From positions 496,001 through 560,000 of the forward strand of contig NC_014804.1 in assembly GCF_000151105.2 (NCBI RefSeq): DNA of 64,000 nt, written 5' to 3'. How positions within the stretch are numbered: position 1 is the stretch's first letter; every line of letters begins with the position of its first letter. This document shows positions 46,342 to 54,969 of this stretch, piece after piece. Made by a program: the position numbers and the translations under genes. The DNA is from Thermococcus barophilus MP (GTDB lineage Archaea > Methanobacteriota_B > Thermococci > Thermococcales > Thermococcaceae). Below the pieces are notes generated by a model. It did no database searches. It was not told the origin of the DNA and saw nothing but the letters and a program-made list of their open reading frames with translations.

Positions 46342-46358
46342 AGTATCGCCCCGATACT
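46342..46358. promoter_or_regulatory. Palindrome AGTATCG-CCC-CGATACT before an archaeal ATPase gene
   Basis: Perfect 7-bp arms around CCC, directly after a TATA-like AGTTATTAAG (about 46334-46342) and 19 bp before the TTG start. Placement over the transcription start suggests an autoregulatory or repressor site. Comparable palindromes precede the two other ATPase genes of this family in the window. Confidence 0.55.
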
Positions 46359-46376
46359 AATAAAAGGGTGTTTATT

Positions 46377-47465
46377 TTGTTCAGCACGAGACCTGTTAGG
46401 AAGGAGGAAGAATTGTTCGGAAGGAAGCACAGGGAAGCTGTTGGAAGAATATATAATGCAATCCAAGATGGAGACTTTGTGGCAGTTCTTGGGCCAAGAA
46501 GGGTTGGAAAAACGAGCGTCATAAACGTCTTTCTGAACAAGTATGGCTCCGAGTTCTACTACCTCTACTATGACCTGGCCTTTGGAATGGGGAGGGAAGC
46601 AATAAGCTACTTAGAATTGACTCCCGTACGGACGAATATTCCAACAAAAGTCCTTGATTACTCCGCGTCCCTGAATTTTGGCATCTTAAGAATGGATATC
46701 AGACCCAGGGGGATAGTAGAGTTCCAGAACGCATTTATCGGGCTTTTGAGGTTTCTGAACAGGACGGGCAAACAGACTGTTATCGTCTTTGACGAAGCGC
46801 AGGTTCTCCCACGGTTCACACCGCTGAACATGCTTGGAATCCTCCAGACGATTTCAGATTCCTTTGAGAACGTTACGGTGATACTTTCTGGATCAATGCC
46901 GGGACTTCTTGAGCGAGTAATAAACCCAAGCGGCGAAAGACCGTTTTTTGCAAGATACGTGGAGAGGGTGAACATCACGAGGTGGTCAACTGAGGAAGGG
47001 CTGGAGTACCTCAAGCTGGGGCTTCCGTCCGTGGAGTTAGAGGAACTTAAGGAAGCAGTTATCGAGCTCTCGGGCGTTCCGGGCTTTTTAGCGTATTATG
47101 GAAAGCTCAGGACAAGGGGATTATTCCATTCAGAAGCTCTTGAGGAGACCGTGAAATACGCTATCAGGCTCTGGACCCTTGATCTGCAGAATTTTTTAAG
47201 GATATATAGATCCCCTGGATACATAGTTGCGCTACAAAGAGTTGCGAAAGGGCCATCAACTGGAGTAACCACTGAGGAAATAATAGCTGAGGTGAAAGCA
47301 ACCACTGGACTGTCAGGGGTCAGAATAAAGAACATGCTCAGGAACCTTGTGGATGCAGGTCTGCTGGTAAAGCCGAGGAGAGGTCTCTACGTGATTCCGG
47401 AAAGACCTCTTAGGAAGGCTGTACTTAGTTTTAAAGGCAATTTCTCTAATCCTCGAACTTTTTGA
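46377..47465 (+). CDS. Archaeal-type P-loop ATPase (ATPase_2 family) 1
   Basis: 362 residues. Starts MFSTRPVRKEEELFGRKHRE; Walker A GPRRVGKTSVINV, Walker B TVIVFDEAQVL, sensor VILSGSMPGLLERV. A winged-helix-like C-terminal region (VTTEEIIAEVKATTGLSGVR) follows. The TTG at 46377 is chosen because GGGTG sits six bases upstream; a GTG at 46368 would lie inside that site. The family is expanded in Thermococcales and its role is unclear (defence or element-borne STAND-like ATPase suggested). Confidence 0.83.
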   Translation: MFSTRPVRKEEELFGRKHREAVGRIYNAIQDGDFVAVLGPRRVGKTSVINVFLNKYGSEFYYLYYDLAFGMGREAISYLELTPVRTNIPTKVLDYSASLNFGILRMDIRPRGIVEFQNAFIGLLRFLNRTGKQTVIVFDEAQVLPRFTPLNMLGILQTISDSFENVTVILSGSMPGLLERVINPSGERPFFARYVERVNITRWSTEEGLEYLKLGLPSVELEELKEAVIELSGVPGFLAYYGKLRTRGLFHSEALEETVKYAIRLWTLDLQNFLRIYRSPGYIVALQRVAKGPSTGVTTEEIIAEVKATTGLSGVRIKNMLRNLVDAGLLVKPRRGLYVIPERPLRKAVLSFKGNFSNPRTF

Positions 47466-48177
47466 TGCCGCCAAGGTCTTTTCGCTGGATCAACCTGAGG
47501 AGCTTCACCGCGTAAAAGACCCAAAGTGCGTTCTTCTCGTCGTCCAAAAGACCGTCAATGAGTTCAAGAAGCTCTTTTTCAGCTTTTTGCATAGCGTTTT
47601 CAGAGAAGTCCGCGAACTCAAGCCCCTTAACGATAGCGAGGACTTCTGAAGGAATTCCTGTCTTAGGTGTTCTAACTTTCAAGTCTTCTGTCTCTGTTTT
47701 CCTGCCAGAGATTTCGGCGAGGAACTGACGGAACTCTTCAAGTTCTGGCTCAATGTCGATGCCGTTTCTCTTGAGGATGTATAGCGGATCGTCCGTTTTT
47801 TCTGCTAGTGCCTGATAGAGTGCGTCGAGTTTCTCTTCAGATACATCTCCTGTTAGTTTATCCACTATTTTCGATGCTTTTTGGATAGCGGTTATTATTT
47901 TTTCTTTATCTTCGTTCTTTACAGGAATTCCTCTTTCTCTTGCTGCCGATATTATTTCATCTGCTACTTTTTCGGGATTTTGCTTCATTTCACCGTACTT
48001 TACTCCACCGAGCACTAGTGAATCAAATGCGTCGCCCACTGCATGTCCGACATGTTTTGACGTACTCTTGGCAATGTGGGAGAGTGTGAGTGCAAGGAAT
48101 GGATGGAGAAGCATTGTGCGTAGATCTTCTGGGTGCTTTTGCTTTACGTTTTTATGGTAGAAGTCACGGGATTCCAT
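47446..48177 (-). CDS. Hypothetical helical protein
   Basis: About 243 residues starting MESRDFYHKNVKQKHPEDLR, with AAG GAG close upstream inside the preceding gene. Helical throughout, charged, with one hydrophobic stretch near MLLHPFLALTLSHIA. No family is recognised. It overlaps the end of the previous gene by 14 bp and the convergent ATPase gene by 20 bp. An earlier start at 48216 is possible. Confidence 0.55.
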   Translation of the reverse strand: MESRDFYHKNVKQKHPEDLRTMLLHPFLALTLSHIAKSTSKHVGHAVGDAFDSLVLGGVKYGEMKQNPEKVADEIISAARERGIPVKNEDKEKIITAIQKASKIVDKLTGDVSEEKLDALYQALAEKTDDPLYILKRNGIDIEPELEEFRQFLAEISGRKTETEDLKVRTPKTGIPSEVLAIVKGLEFADFSENAMQKAEKELLELIDGLLDDEKNALWVFYAVKLLRLIQRKDLGGIKKFED

Positions 48178-48442
48178 GCTCCTTATATATATAGGGTTCA
48201 CCTGTGTCATCCACATGCTTTACAGCCTCTAGCACCTTATGGATTCTCTTCTCGTCCTGTTCGGGATCCACACGCTTGAGCAGCTTTGGGATGTTTCTCG
48301 TACCACGTACTATAAGGAATCCGATTTTTCGTACCTGGTCCCGAGTCAGCCCGTACTTTCTTGCGAGTTTTGCGTATATATCTTCTTCCTCTTTCTTCTT
48401 CCCCCCGAATATGAACATCCCGGCCAAAGGCAGAAGTGACAA
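48164..48442 (-). CDS. Small hypothetical protein with N-terminal hydrophobic segment
   Basis: About 92 residues. A short hydrophobic start (SLLPLAGMFIFGG) is followed by KKKEEEDIYAKLARKYGLTR and a basic helical part. A TTG start at 48442 with GGGGTGG five bases upstream is preferred over the GTG at 48451. Not recognised. It lies 12 bp downstream of the ATPase at 48455 and is coupled to the gene at 47446, so the three probably form one transcript. Confidence 0.5.
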   Translation of the reverse strand: MSLLPLAGMFIFGGKKKEEEDIYAKLARKYGLTRDQVRKIGFLIVRGTRNIPKLLKRVDPEQDEKRIHKVLEAVKHVDDTGEPYIYKEHGIP

Positions 48443-48454
48443 GGGCACCACCCC

Positions 48455-49837
48455 TCAAACCTCAGCATTGAAAGAAATAAGCCTTTCGAAGTCCTTTAAA
48501 TCCCAAACAAGCCAGTTCTCCTTCTTTTCCACTCTCTTAGCAACCAACCCATAAACCATTTCCCACCCTTCCAATCCTACAAGTTTGCTTTTCCTCTCCA
48601 ACTTTTCCAAAATTCTCTTAGCTTCTCTCTCACTCAAATTCTTCCATTTAACCTCCACAAACAACACTTTCCTCTCTCGCTCATTCAAAGCAAGCAGATC
48701 AATCTCCTCTTTTTTGTGCCACCACTTCCCAATCCTCATGAACCTGAAAGGCAACTCTTTCCGTTTATTCAGCTCAATTAGAAATTGCTTTGCAATTTCC
48801 TCAAAAATCCAGCCAAGGTAGTTGTTGAAGTCCTTCATCACGAGCTCAATGAGCTCTTCACCCTCTCCGGTCTCTATTAAATCTGAGTTGGGATAAACGT
48901 AGCGAAACCAAAAAGCAAAATACGGGTCAGTTATGTAGTACCTCCCCTTCCTGCTCTTCCAGCTTGCCGTTACGGGAATTTCTCTTCGCACTAAGTCGAG
49001 GTCAATGAGAACACTTAGATATTTCCCTACAGTGGCTCTCTCCAAACCTGTTTCGTTTACGATTTCATTGAGCGTAGTTTTTCCCCTCGCTATCGCTTCC
49101 ATTATGGCAAAGTAGTTCCTCGGCTCCTCGAGTTCCTCCCTAAGGATAAAAAGTGCATCTCCATAGAGGAACGAATCTGCTCTGAAGTAATCCAGCAGGT
49201 TTTCTTCAATGCTCTTTTCGTCATTGAACTCAAGAAGATATGCTGGGGTTCCTCCCAGTATCCCATAGACCTTTACAAACTCCTCAAGAGAATACCGCGG
49301 AAAGAATTCCTTCGCACTGAAAAAATTCAGGGGTTTAAGCTTCATCTGTGCAGTTCTTCTGCCGTAAAGGGGGCTTTTATAGCCGAAAAGCTTTTCCACC
49401 ATGGAAATGCTGGAGCCGCAGATTATGAGAAATATTTTCCCCTGCGAGAGCTTTAAGTCCCAGTACTCCTGAAGTATTGAAGGCAAAACCTTGTTCCCCT
49501 TCACAAGATAGGGGAATTCATCGATAACGATGATGAGCCTATCTTTGAGAGATTTTTGATGAAGATACTCAAAAAATGCGTCCCAGCTCTGAAGTGGATT
49601 TTTCCTCAGAAATTCATCGTTAAAATACTCAGCTAACTTTTCCGAGAAGCGTTTTAGATTCTCAGATTCACTCGTTTCCCTTGCGAGGAGATAAACCCCT
49701 CCATGTTTCTTTATGAACTCAAGCAACAGAGCTGTCTTTCCGATCCTCCTTCTTCCGTATACAACTATGAATTCTGCTTTCCCCCTTTTCAACCTCTCCT
49801 CAAGCAGTTTCATCTCGGTTTCCCTATCGATGAACAT
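48455..49837 (-). CDS. Archaeal-type P-loop ATPase 2 with C-terminal DUF234/nuclease-like domain
   Basis: 460 residues. Walker A YGRRRIGKTALLLEF (about 25-39), Walker B LIIVIDEFPYL, sensor LIICGSSISMVEKL, then a winged helix (LNEIVNETGLERATVGKYLS) and a DUF234 domain. Near the C-terminus EIDLLALNERERKVLFVEVK matches the acidic plus ExK arrangement of PD-(D/E)XK nucleases. ATPase action coupled to a nuclease-like fold would suit a DNA defence or element function. A palindrome lies just before the start. Confidence 0.85.
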   Translation of the reverse strand: MFIDRETEMKLLEERLKRGKAEFIVVYGRRRIGKTALLLEFIKKHGGVYLLARETSESENLKRFSEKLAEYFNDEFLRKNPLQSWDAFFEYLHQKSLKDRLIIVIDEFPYLVKGNKVLPSILQEYWDLKLSQGKIFLIICGSSISMVEKLFGYKSPLYGRRTAQMKLKPLNFFSAKEFFPRYSLEEFVKVYGILGGTPAYLLEFNDEKSIEENLLDYFRADSFLYGDALFILREELEEPRNYFAIMEAIARGKTTLNEIVNETGLERATVGKYLSVLIDLDLVRREIPVTASWKSRKGRYYITDPYFAFWFRYVYPNSDLIETGEGEELIELVMKDFNNYLGWIFEEIAKQFLIELNKRKELPFRFMRIGKWWHKKEEIDLLALNERERKVLFVEVKWKNLSEREAKRILEKLERKSKLVGLEGWEMVYGLVAKRVEKKENWLVWDLKDFERLISFNAEV

Positions 49838-49857
49838 ATTATATACTCACCAGTAAA

Positions 49858-49871
49858 TTACTTGCAAGTAA
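49858..49871. promoter_or_regulatory. Palindrome TTACTTGCAAGTAA before ATPase 2
   Basis: Perfect 14-bp palindrome, between a TATA-like CTTAAATAG (about 49872-49880, minus strand) and the ATG at 49837. It is flanked by two GTAAA repeats. Same position relative to the start as the palindromes before ATPases 1 and 3, with a different sequence but similar AGTA/TACT half-site words. Confidence 0.5.
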
Positions 49872-49967
49872 ACTATTTAAGATTTTCGAAATTTTGACCG
49901 CTCTCCCTTCAGGATAATTGCAAAATCTCCAGATAGAGAACTCCTATTGAAAAGAAAAACAAAAACC

Positions 49968-51020
49968 TCAGCTCTTCCCAAAAATATCATTCACGGCAGT
50001 TAAGAACTCACTCGCTTTAACGACGTCTCTCACATCTATATGCTCATTCTTTGTGTGGGAAATATCCAAGTTGCCGGGTCCAAAGACTATGGTCTTTGTT
50101 CCGTTGTACATGAAGTTTATTGCGTCTGTCCAGCTCCTCATTCCTCCAAATTCATCCAAGCCAGTTAAATCCATTGCCCTCTTAGCTATCTGAACAATCT
50201 CCTCACTCTCATCAAGCTCATAACCATCCCATATCTCTGTGTATTCATATCTCAGCGTGTACTCCTCAAGTATTGGATCAAATAAGTCAAGAATATCCTC
50301 AACTTCTTGCTCCGGTAACAGACGAGCTTCAAGACGACCCTTACATAGAGCTGGGATTAAGTAATATGGGTTTTCACAGACAAGCTCCTGCAGTCCAACG
50401 TGGGGGTCAAAGTACTTTCCTTTCTGCTTAAATGGTTCCAAAGCCTTAAGCTCCTCTAACATTTTATAAGTCAGCTCAATGGCATTTTCTCCACTTTCAG
50501 GACAAGCCCCGTGGGCTTCTTTTCCGTCAACCTCAAAGTAAGCCTCAATGTTTCCAGCGTGGGCTATGTGAACTTCAAGATCAGTTGGTTCCAAAACAAT
50601 TGCCATCTTTGGTCTGTACCGTTCCATAAACAAAGCGGATCCTCTTCCTCCCTTTTCCTCATCGCTGACAAACACAATTCCAACGTTTAAGTCCTTGTCT
50701 TCCTTCTTTAGGCTTTCAAGCATAAGCAAAATGCTCGCCAAACCTCCTTTTACATCGCTCGCTCCAGTTCCATAGACGATGTTGCCTCTTATGAATGGTT
50801 GAACCCTTATGTCAATTGTATCCATGTGCACCTCATAGAAGAGCTCGGCATCAGGATTAACGATGAGGTTTATTATCTCGCCATCGCTCTCTATATGGAC
50901 ATCATAACCGAGTTTGTGGAGGAACTCCATGATATGCAACGCCAGTCTGTCTTCCTTTCCTGAAGGGGAAGGGATTCTCAGCAGATTAATCAAAATTTCC
51001 TTGGCTCTCTCAGCTTTCAT
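49968..51020 (-). CDS. M20 family metallopeptidase/deacylase (ArgE/DapE-like)
   Basis: 350 residues. Metal site motifs EVHMDTIDI, GTGASDVKGGLAS, SDEEKGGRGSALF (catalytic Glu-Glu), VLEPTDLEVHIAHAGN and the final ISHTKNEHIDV. The dimerisation domain sits around 165-270. The family removes acyl groups or hydrolyses dipeptides, needing two zinc or cobalt ions. In Thermococcales one member is the LysK carrier-protein hydrolase, but no lysine-pathway neighbours are present here, so no specific name is given. Confidence 0.85.
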   Translation of the reverse strand: MKAERAKEILINLLRIPSPSGKEDRLALHIMEFLHKLGYDVHIESDGEIINLIVNPDAELFYEVHMDTIDIRVQPFIRGNIVYGTGASDVKGGLASILLMLESLKKEDKDLNVGIVFVSDEEKGGRGSALFMERYRPKMAIVLEPTDLEVHIAHAGNIEAYFEVDGKEAHGACPESGENAIELTYKMLEELKALEPFKQKGKYFDPHVGLQELVCENPYYLIPALCKGRLEARLLPEQEVEDILDLFDPILEEYTLRYEYTEIWDGYELDESEEIVQIAKRAMDLTGLDEFGGMRSWTDAINFMYNGTKTIVFGPGNLDISHTKNEHIDVRDVVKASEFLTAVNDIFGKS

Positions 51021-51100
51021 TCAAATCACCTAACCATTAGTAGTGGTGAGCCTTTATAAAGTCTCCCTAACTTTTTAAACCTTGGCGCTAATTTTCAAAT

Positions 51101-51172
51101 GGGCGATGAAGAGTTTTACCCTTGCTGACGAGACTCGCTCCCTCGGATGAGGACGCGGTCCCCCCTGGAGCC
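51101..51172 (+). ncRNA. C/D box sRNA candidate
   Basis: C box GCGATGA (51103-51109), D' CTGA (51125-51128), C' GGATGA (51145-51150) and a weak D box CTGG (51165-51168). Flanking GGGC and GCCC would close the terminal stem. A TATA box CTTTTTAAAC (51071-51080) lies about 25 bp before the 5' end. Guide before D box: ACGCGGTCCCCC. The imperfect D box lowers confidence. Confidence 0.5.
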
Positions 51173-51190
51173 CCTTTTGAGGTGATGAAC

Positions 51191-51880
51191 ATGATTCCCA
51201 TCGAGATTCCGCCGAACACTGTAATGCTCAAAGGCATTGGCTGGGACTCAAACATATACTTAGTTAGAGACGAAAATGAAGCGCTGATAATAGACACTGG
51301 GACTGGAGTGTACTGGCACAAATACATAGATATCTGGCTCAATGAGAACTATTTGAAAGGTGCTGAAAAAATTACAATTTTCAATACCCATGAGCACTTT
51401 GATCATGTTGGTGGGAACATGGCTTTTAGGAGATATTTCGAGGAGAGAGGAATCAAAGTTTACTTTGCAGCTCATAAATATACGGCTGAAGCATTGGAAC
51501 GCGGAGATGACTACGTGATACTCTCATTCTACCATGGAAGAAGCTACACTCCCCATGAAGTCCACCTAAAGCTGAGTGGTGGAGAGGCTTTGCGAGTTGG
51601 CAACCTTGAGCTGATTGTAATTCACACTCCCGGACATACAAGGGGAAGCGTTTGCCTGTATGAGCCGAATGAAAAGCTGCTCTTCACTGGAGACACAATT
51701 TTCAACAAGACTGTTGGAAGGACGGATTTTCCTACAGGAAGCTTAGAGATGCTCAAAAAGTCTCTCCAGAAGCTTGAAAAGCTTGACGTCTATCTTGGTT
51801 TGCCGGGTCATGGAAGGGTAATTAAAAACTGGAAAGAAAACCTTGAGTACATAAAGCACCTTCTGGAGGACTTCGAATGA
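51191..51880 (+). CDS. Metallo-beta-lactamase fold hydrolase
   Basis: 229 residues. NTHEHFDHVGGNMA is the HxHxDH zinc motif, and HTPGHTRGSVCLYEP, LLFTGDTIF and GLPGHGRVIKNW supply the other ligands, as in the glyoxalase II-like group. Substrate unknown. ATG 51191 has GAGGTGATG upstream; ATG 51185 is possible. The upstream frame lies in the sRNA and is not used. It overlaps the next gene by 4 bp. Confidence 0.87.
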   Translation: MIPIEIPPNTVMLKGIGWDSNIYLVRDENEALIIDTGTGVYWHKYIDIWLNENYLKGAEKITIFNTHEHFDHVGGNMAFRRYFEERGIKVYFAAHKYTAEALERGDDYVILSFYHGRSYTPHEVHLKLSGGEALRVGNLELIVIHTPGHTRGSVCLYEPNEKLLFTGDTIFNKTVGRTDFPTGSLEMLKKSLQKLEKLDVYLGLPGHGRVIKNWKENLEYIKHLLEDFE

Positions 51881-52140
51881 GAAAGGGCTCGGTAAAAGAG
51901 GCATTGGCAAAGATAAAGTACGACCCAAGAGAAAACGAGAGCGATTACTACATAGTGATTGAACACCGGGGAGCTTATGAAAACATCAAGAAAATCCCCG
52001 TAGAAATCATTGAACTTGGGCACGGCTACTTCTTTATTGGTGAAACGCAGATTCCTTATCACAGGATTTTGGCGGTTGTTAGGAAAGATGGGAAAATCGT
52101 GTGGAGGAAGAGGGGAGTAAGCGAAGAGCTTAAATTCTGA
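51877..52140 (+). CDS. DUF504/UPF0248 family protein
   Basis: 87 residues ending in IPYHRILAVVRKDGKIVWRK, the core of DUF504. Small predicted RNA-related protein often found near RNA-processing genes in archaea. Its ATG overlaps the MBL gene stop (ATGA). Function unknown. Confidence 0.8.
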   Translation: MRKGSVKEALAKIKYDPRENESDYYIVIEHRGAYENIKKIPVEIIELGHGYFFIGETQIPYHRILAVVRKDGKIVWRKRGVSEELKF

Positions 52141-52212
52141 AGTTTCCTATACCGTGTTTTTCATCAAGTTAAGTTTTTAATCAATCAAAATCACCCTTCA
52201 TCTGGTGATGGT

Positions 52213-52974
52213 ATGATAGACGCTCACGCTCATTTTGAGTTTTATAAGCGGGATGCACCAAAAATTATAGATGAGTGTAAAGCTGAGCTTAAAGCCGTTG
52301 TTGACTCAATAACGGAGTACAGAAAAGCTCATGTATGGAAAAGCTGGGAGATGCTGAAGCCTTACTTCGGCTTTATCTTCCCAACGCTTGGCTATCATCC
52401 AAACGAAGCGAGACGGGGGAATTGGGAGAAGGTTAGGAAGGTTGAGGAGTTCATATGGGATCATAAAGATGAAATCGTTGCAGTCGGCGAAATTGGCTTG
52501 GACTACCACTACGCTGAAAATGAAAAGCAGAAAGAAAATCAGATGAACATTTTCAAGCACTTCCTCAAATTAGCACTTGAGATTAAAAAGCCTGTAGTCA
52601 TTCATGCCAGAGAGTCTGAAAAAGAGGCATATGAAATTGTTCAGCACTATGGTGTAAATGCTTACTTCCATTCTTTCGCTGGAAGTAAAGAGCTGGCGAA
52701 GGAGATTGCAGAGAACGGACATTACATCGGGATAAACACTGGTATTGTCTTCATTCCAGAAGTCAAAGCTGCGGCAGAAGTTCTCGATGTTGAGGCAGTT
52801 TTGGTAGAAACAGACTCTCCTTATATGAGCCCATTTAAAGGACAGAGAAATAAGCCTTGCTACGTAAAGGTAGTAATTGAAGAGATAGCAAAGCTTAAAG
52901 AGCTGAGCTTTGAAGAAGTAGAGAGGATAACTGAGGAAAATGCTATTAAATTTTTCAATCTAAAGCTGAGGTGA
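52213..52974 (+). CDS. TatD-like metal-dependent hydrolase
   Basis: 253 residues. MIDAHAHFEFYKRDAPKIID supplies HxH, GEIGLDYHYAENEKQK the catalytic Glu, KKPVVIHAREsEKEA and YFHSFAGS further histidines, and LVETDSPYMSPF the terminal Asp. TatD enzymes are 3'-5' exonucleases or deoxyribonucleases; the archaeal subgroup is not characterised here. GGTGATGGT precedes the ATG. Confidence 0.85.
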   Translation: MIDAHAHFEFYKRDAPKIIDECKAELKAVVDSITEYRKAHVWKSWEMLKPYFGFIFPTLGYHPNEARRGNWEKVRKVEEFIWDHKDEIVAVGEIGLDYHYAENEKQKENQMNIFKHFLKLALEIKKPVVIHARESEKEAYEIVQHYGVNAYFHSFAGSKELAKEIAENGHYIGINTGIVFIPEVKAAAEVLDVEAVLVETDSPYMSPFKGQRNKPCYVKVVIEEIAKLKELSFEEVERITEENAIKFFNLKLR

Positions 52975-52978
52975 GAAG

Positions 52979-53266
52979 ATGCACATCATGGAAGAGCTCA
53001 AAACCCTTTGCAGAGAGCTTGGAGAGGAAAGCCTAATTCCAAGAATTGAGTCATTCATAGCCCTAAACAAAGAGTTCGAATCCAAAAAGGGCAAAGAATT
53101 TGTTGAAGTTTCCATATTGGGATTTGCAGAGGGAATTCTGACAACACTCAAACTCAAGTATCCTGAGAATGAGAAAGTTAGGAGCTTGCTTGAGAAAGTA
53201 AGCACTCAGAGGAAAGAACTCGATATAAAGTTCAGAAAACCAAAGCCGCCGATTTTTGATGAATGA
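52979..53266 (+). CDS. Small conserved hypothetical protein
   Basis: 95 residues, helical (MHIMEELKTLCRELGEESLI), with GFAEGILTTLKLKYPENEKV in the middle and a basic, proline-rich end. It may belong to a Thermococcales-specific DUF, but I am not sure. It follows tatD by 4 bp with GAGGTGAG and probably shares its transcript. The last bases touch the antisense C/D sRNA. Confidence 0.65.
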   Translation: MHIMEELKTLCRELGEESLIPRIESFIALNKEFESKKGKEFVEVSILGFAEGILTTLKLKYPENEKVRSLLEKVSTQRKELDIKFRKPKPPIFDE

Positions 53267-53324
53267 TCAGCCCTGGCTGTAGTCATCATCGCAGAGCTCA
53301 GACCGTAGAAAGGTCATCACATGC
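53263..53324 (-). ncRNA. C/D box sRNA
   Basis: All boxes are canonical on the minus strand: C box GTGATGA (53314-53320), D' CTGA, C' TGATGA and D box CTGA (53267-53270). Guides are CCTTTCTACGGT before D' and CTACAGCCAGGG before D. A TATA-like CTTAAAAATTAAG lies about 25 bp upstream. By the fifth-nucleotide rule the predicted targets contain ACCGUAGAAAGG (methylated U) and CCCUGGCUGUAG (methylated G). Its 3' end touches the stop of the convergent gene at 53266. Confidence 0.85.
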
Positions 53325-53363
53325 CCGCCATTAAATTGTTTTATTCCTTAATTTTTAAGTTTT

Positions 53364-54884
53364 TCAGTAGAACTCCTTGAACAGCTCGACCTCCTGTATG
53401 TACGAGCGTTTAAGCTTTAGGGCTGTTTTGGCTCTCTCAAGTTCCCTTCCTAGGTAAAAAGCATGCCTCGGTGAGATTTGGAAGTGCTCAAGAATTGTGT
53501 CAATTATTGCATTTGGTTCTTCTCCCACTATCGTCAAAATCTGCTCGGATCCTCTATGAGCAATCACCCAGATTTTCCCCTTTTTTGTAGAAATCCTGAA
53601 GTAAATATCTTCGAGCTTAACTTCCTTCTCTTTAGCTTTAATTATAGGGGATTTAATCTCATACTCAACTTTCTCGCTCCTCTTCTCCTTCAAAATCAGC
53701 AGATCAAAACCTAAATCTTTGGGCATGTCGAAGAGCATCATGTCCAAAGCTCTCCTCAGCTCCTTGACTGCTCCTCTACATTTGGGGCTAACTTCCGTAG
53801 TTAAAAGCAGAGAAATTTTCAGTTCTTTGGCGAAACCTGCCATAACTGCGTTTATCCCAACGCTGTCAGCATCAATTAGTTCAACAACATTGCCAACACC
53901 AGCCAATAGTACATCATCTGGATTTCTCTCGCGATAGAGCTGAAAAGCTGTGATTGAGCGGGCTAAGTTAGGGATATGCTCAAGAATAAGGTCGGGAATA
54001 ATTCGTTTATAACCTAAATCAATGGCTTTTTCTTTGAGCATTTCCAAAAATTCAACTCTTTCATGTGGATCCCTTGGAAAGAATCCTTTTTTCTGGTTTG
54101 TAGGTATTAAAACCACTGGTTTCTCAATCACAATCTCCTCAAGGTTGCTCTCGTCAATGCTGAGGAAAAGGTCGGCATAATCTAAAGCTCTCTCAATTTC
54201 CTTCGTGTTTAAGGAATCAAAGCTTACTGGAACATCATATCCTCTTTCCCTCAGAGCATCTCGAACTTCTGGAATCACCTCGATAAATTCCAGATTCGTT
54301 TCTCCGCTTACCATCCCAATGTCTATGATGTCTGCTCCACTCTCGAGGTAATAAACCGCTTTATCAACTGTCTCATCAACGCTCAGCTCTGGTGCATCGA
54401 CTATCTCAGCTAAGATTCTGTGTGGAAAGTCAAAGCCTACCGGCAGGTTTCCAATTAAGAAGTTGTAGGGCTTTTTGAGGGCTCTTTTGATATAAACTTT
54501 GTTTTTCGTCTTATTTTTGATATCCTCAACCTTCTTAAGCGCATCCCGTTGAAAGAGATCATCGGCGGGAACTTCCTTGCTCAGCTTGAAGCCTTCTCTC
54601 AACGCTTTCAAAACTTGAGGCAGATCAAAGGCATATTTCGGTCCTTTGAACGTTGGGATGCCAAGTTCATCTTCGATTATTTGAGCTGAGCCCCTAACAA
54701 GGCCGGGGATGAGAATTAAGTCGTGATCTTCACTTTTTATGCCGGCTTTTTTTAGGTAGTGGGCTATGAGCTTTGGTGTCAAAAAAGCGGCTACGCTGAC
54801 GGGAGCTACAAATACATCGCAGTCTTTACCGTATTTTCTCACCAACGGCTCAGCAAGTTTTCCCGTCACAAGGAGGATCTTCAT
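53364..54884 (-). CDS. Dihydropteroate synthase-like protein
   Basis: 506 residues. An N-terminal domain (MKILLVTGKLAEPLVRKYG, about 1-140) is fused to a pterin-binding TIM barrel (GNLPVGFDFPHRILAEIVDA, SGADIIDIGMVSGE, VPVSFDSLNTKEIERAL). This archaeal family is separate from bacterial FolP and is thought to act in pterin (methanopterin-like or folate-like) synthesis. ATG 54884 with GGAG eight bases upstream is preferred over an in-frame TTG at 55010. Confidence 0.82.
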   Translation of the reverse strand: MKILLVTGKLAEPLVRKYGKDCDVFVAPVSVAAFLTPKLIAHYLKKAGIKSEDHDLILIPGLVRGSAQIIEDELGIPTFKGPKYAFDLPQVLKALREGFKLSKEVPADDLFQRDALKKVEDIKNKTKNKVYIKRALKKPYNFLIGNLPVGFDFPHRILAEIVDAPELSVDETVDKAVYYLESGADIIDIGMVSGETNLEFIEVIPEVRDALRERGYDVPVSFDSLNTKEIERALDYADLFLSIDESNLEEIVIEKPVVLIPTNQKKGFFPRDPHERVEFLEMLKEKAIDLGYKRIIPDLILEHIPNLARSITAFQLYRERNPDDVLLAGVGNVVELIDADSVGINAVMAGFAKELKISLLLTTEVSPKCRGAVKELRRALDMMLFDMPKDLGFDLLILKEKRSEKVEYEIKSPIIKAKEKEVKLEDIYFRISTKKGKIWVIAHRGSEQILTIVGEEPNAIIDTILEHFQISPRHAFYLGRELERAKTALKLKRSYIQEVELFKEFY

Positions 54885-54969
54885 GTACTTAACTCCGCTT
54901 CTTAAGTTATAAAACCTCTCCCAAAATTTTATTAACTCAAGTGCTTCCTCTTTAACTAAGGTGAGTTGG

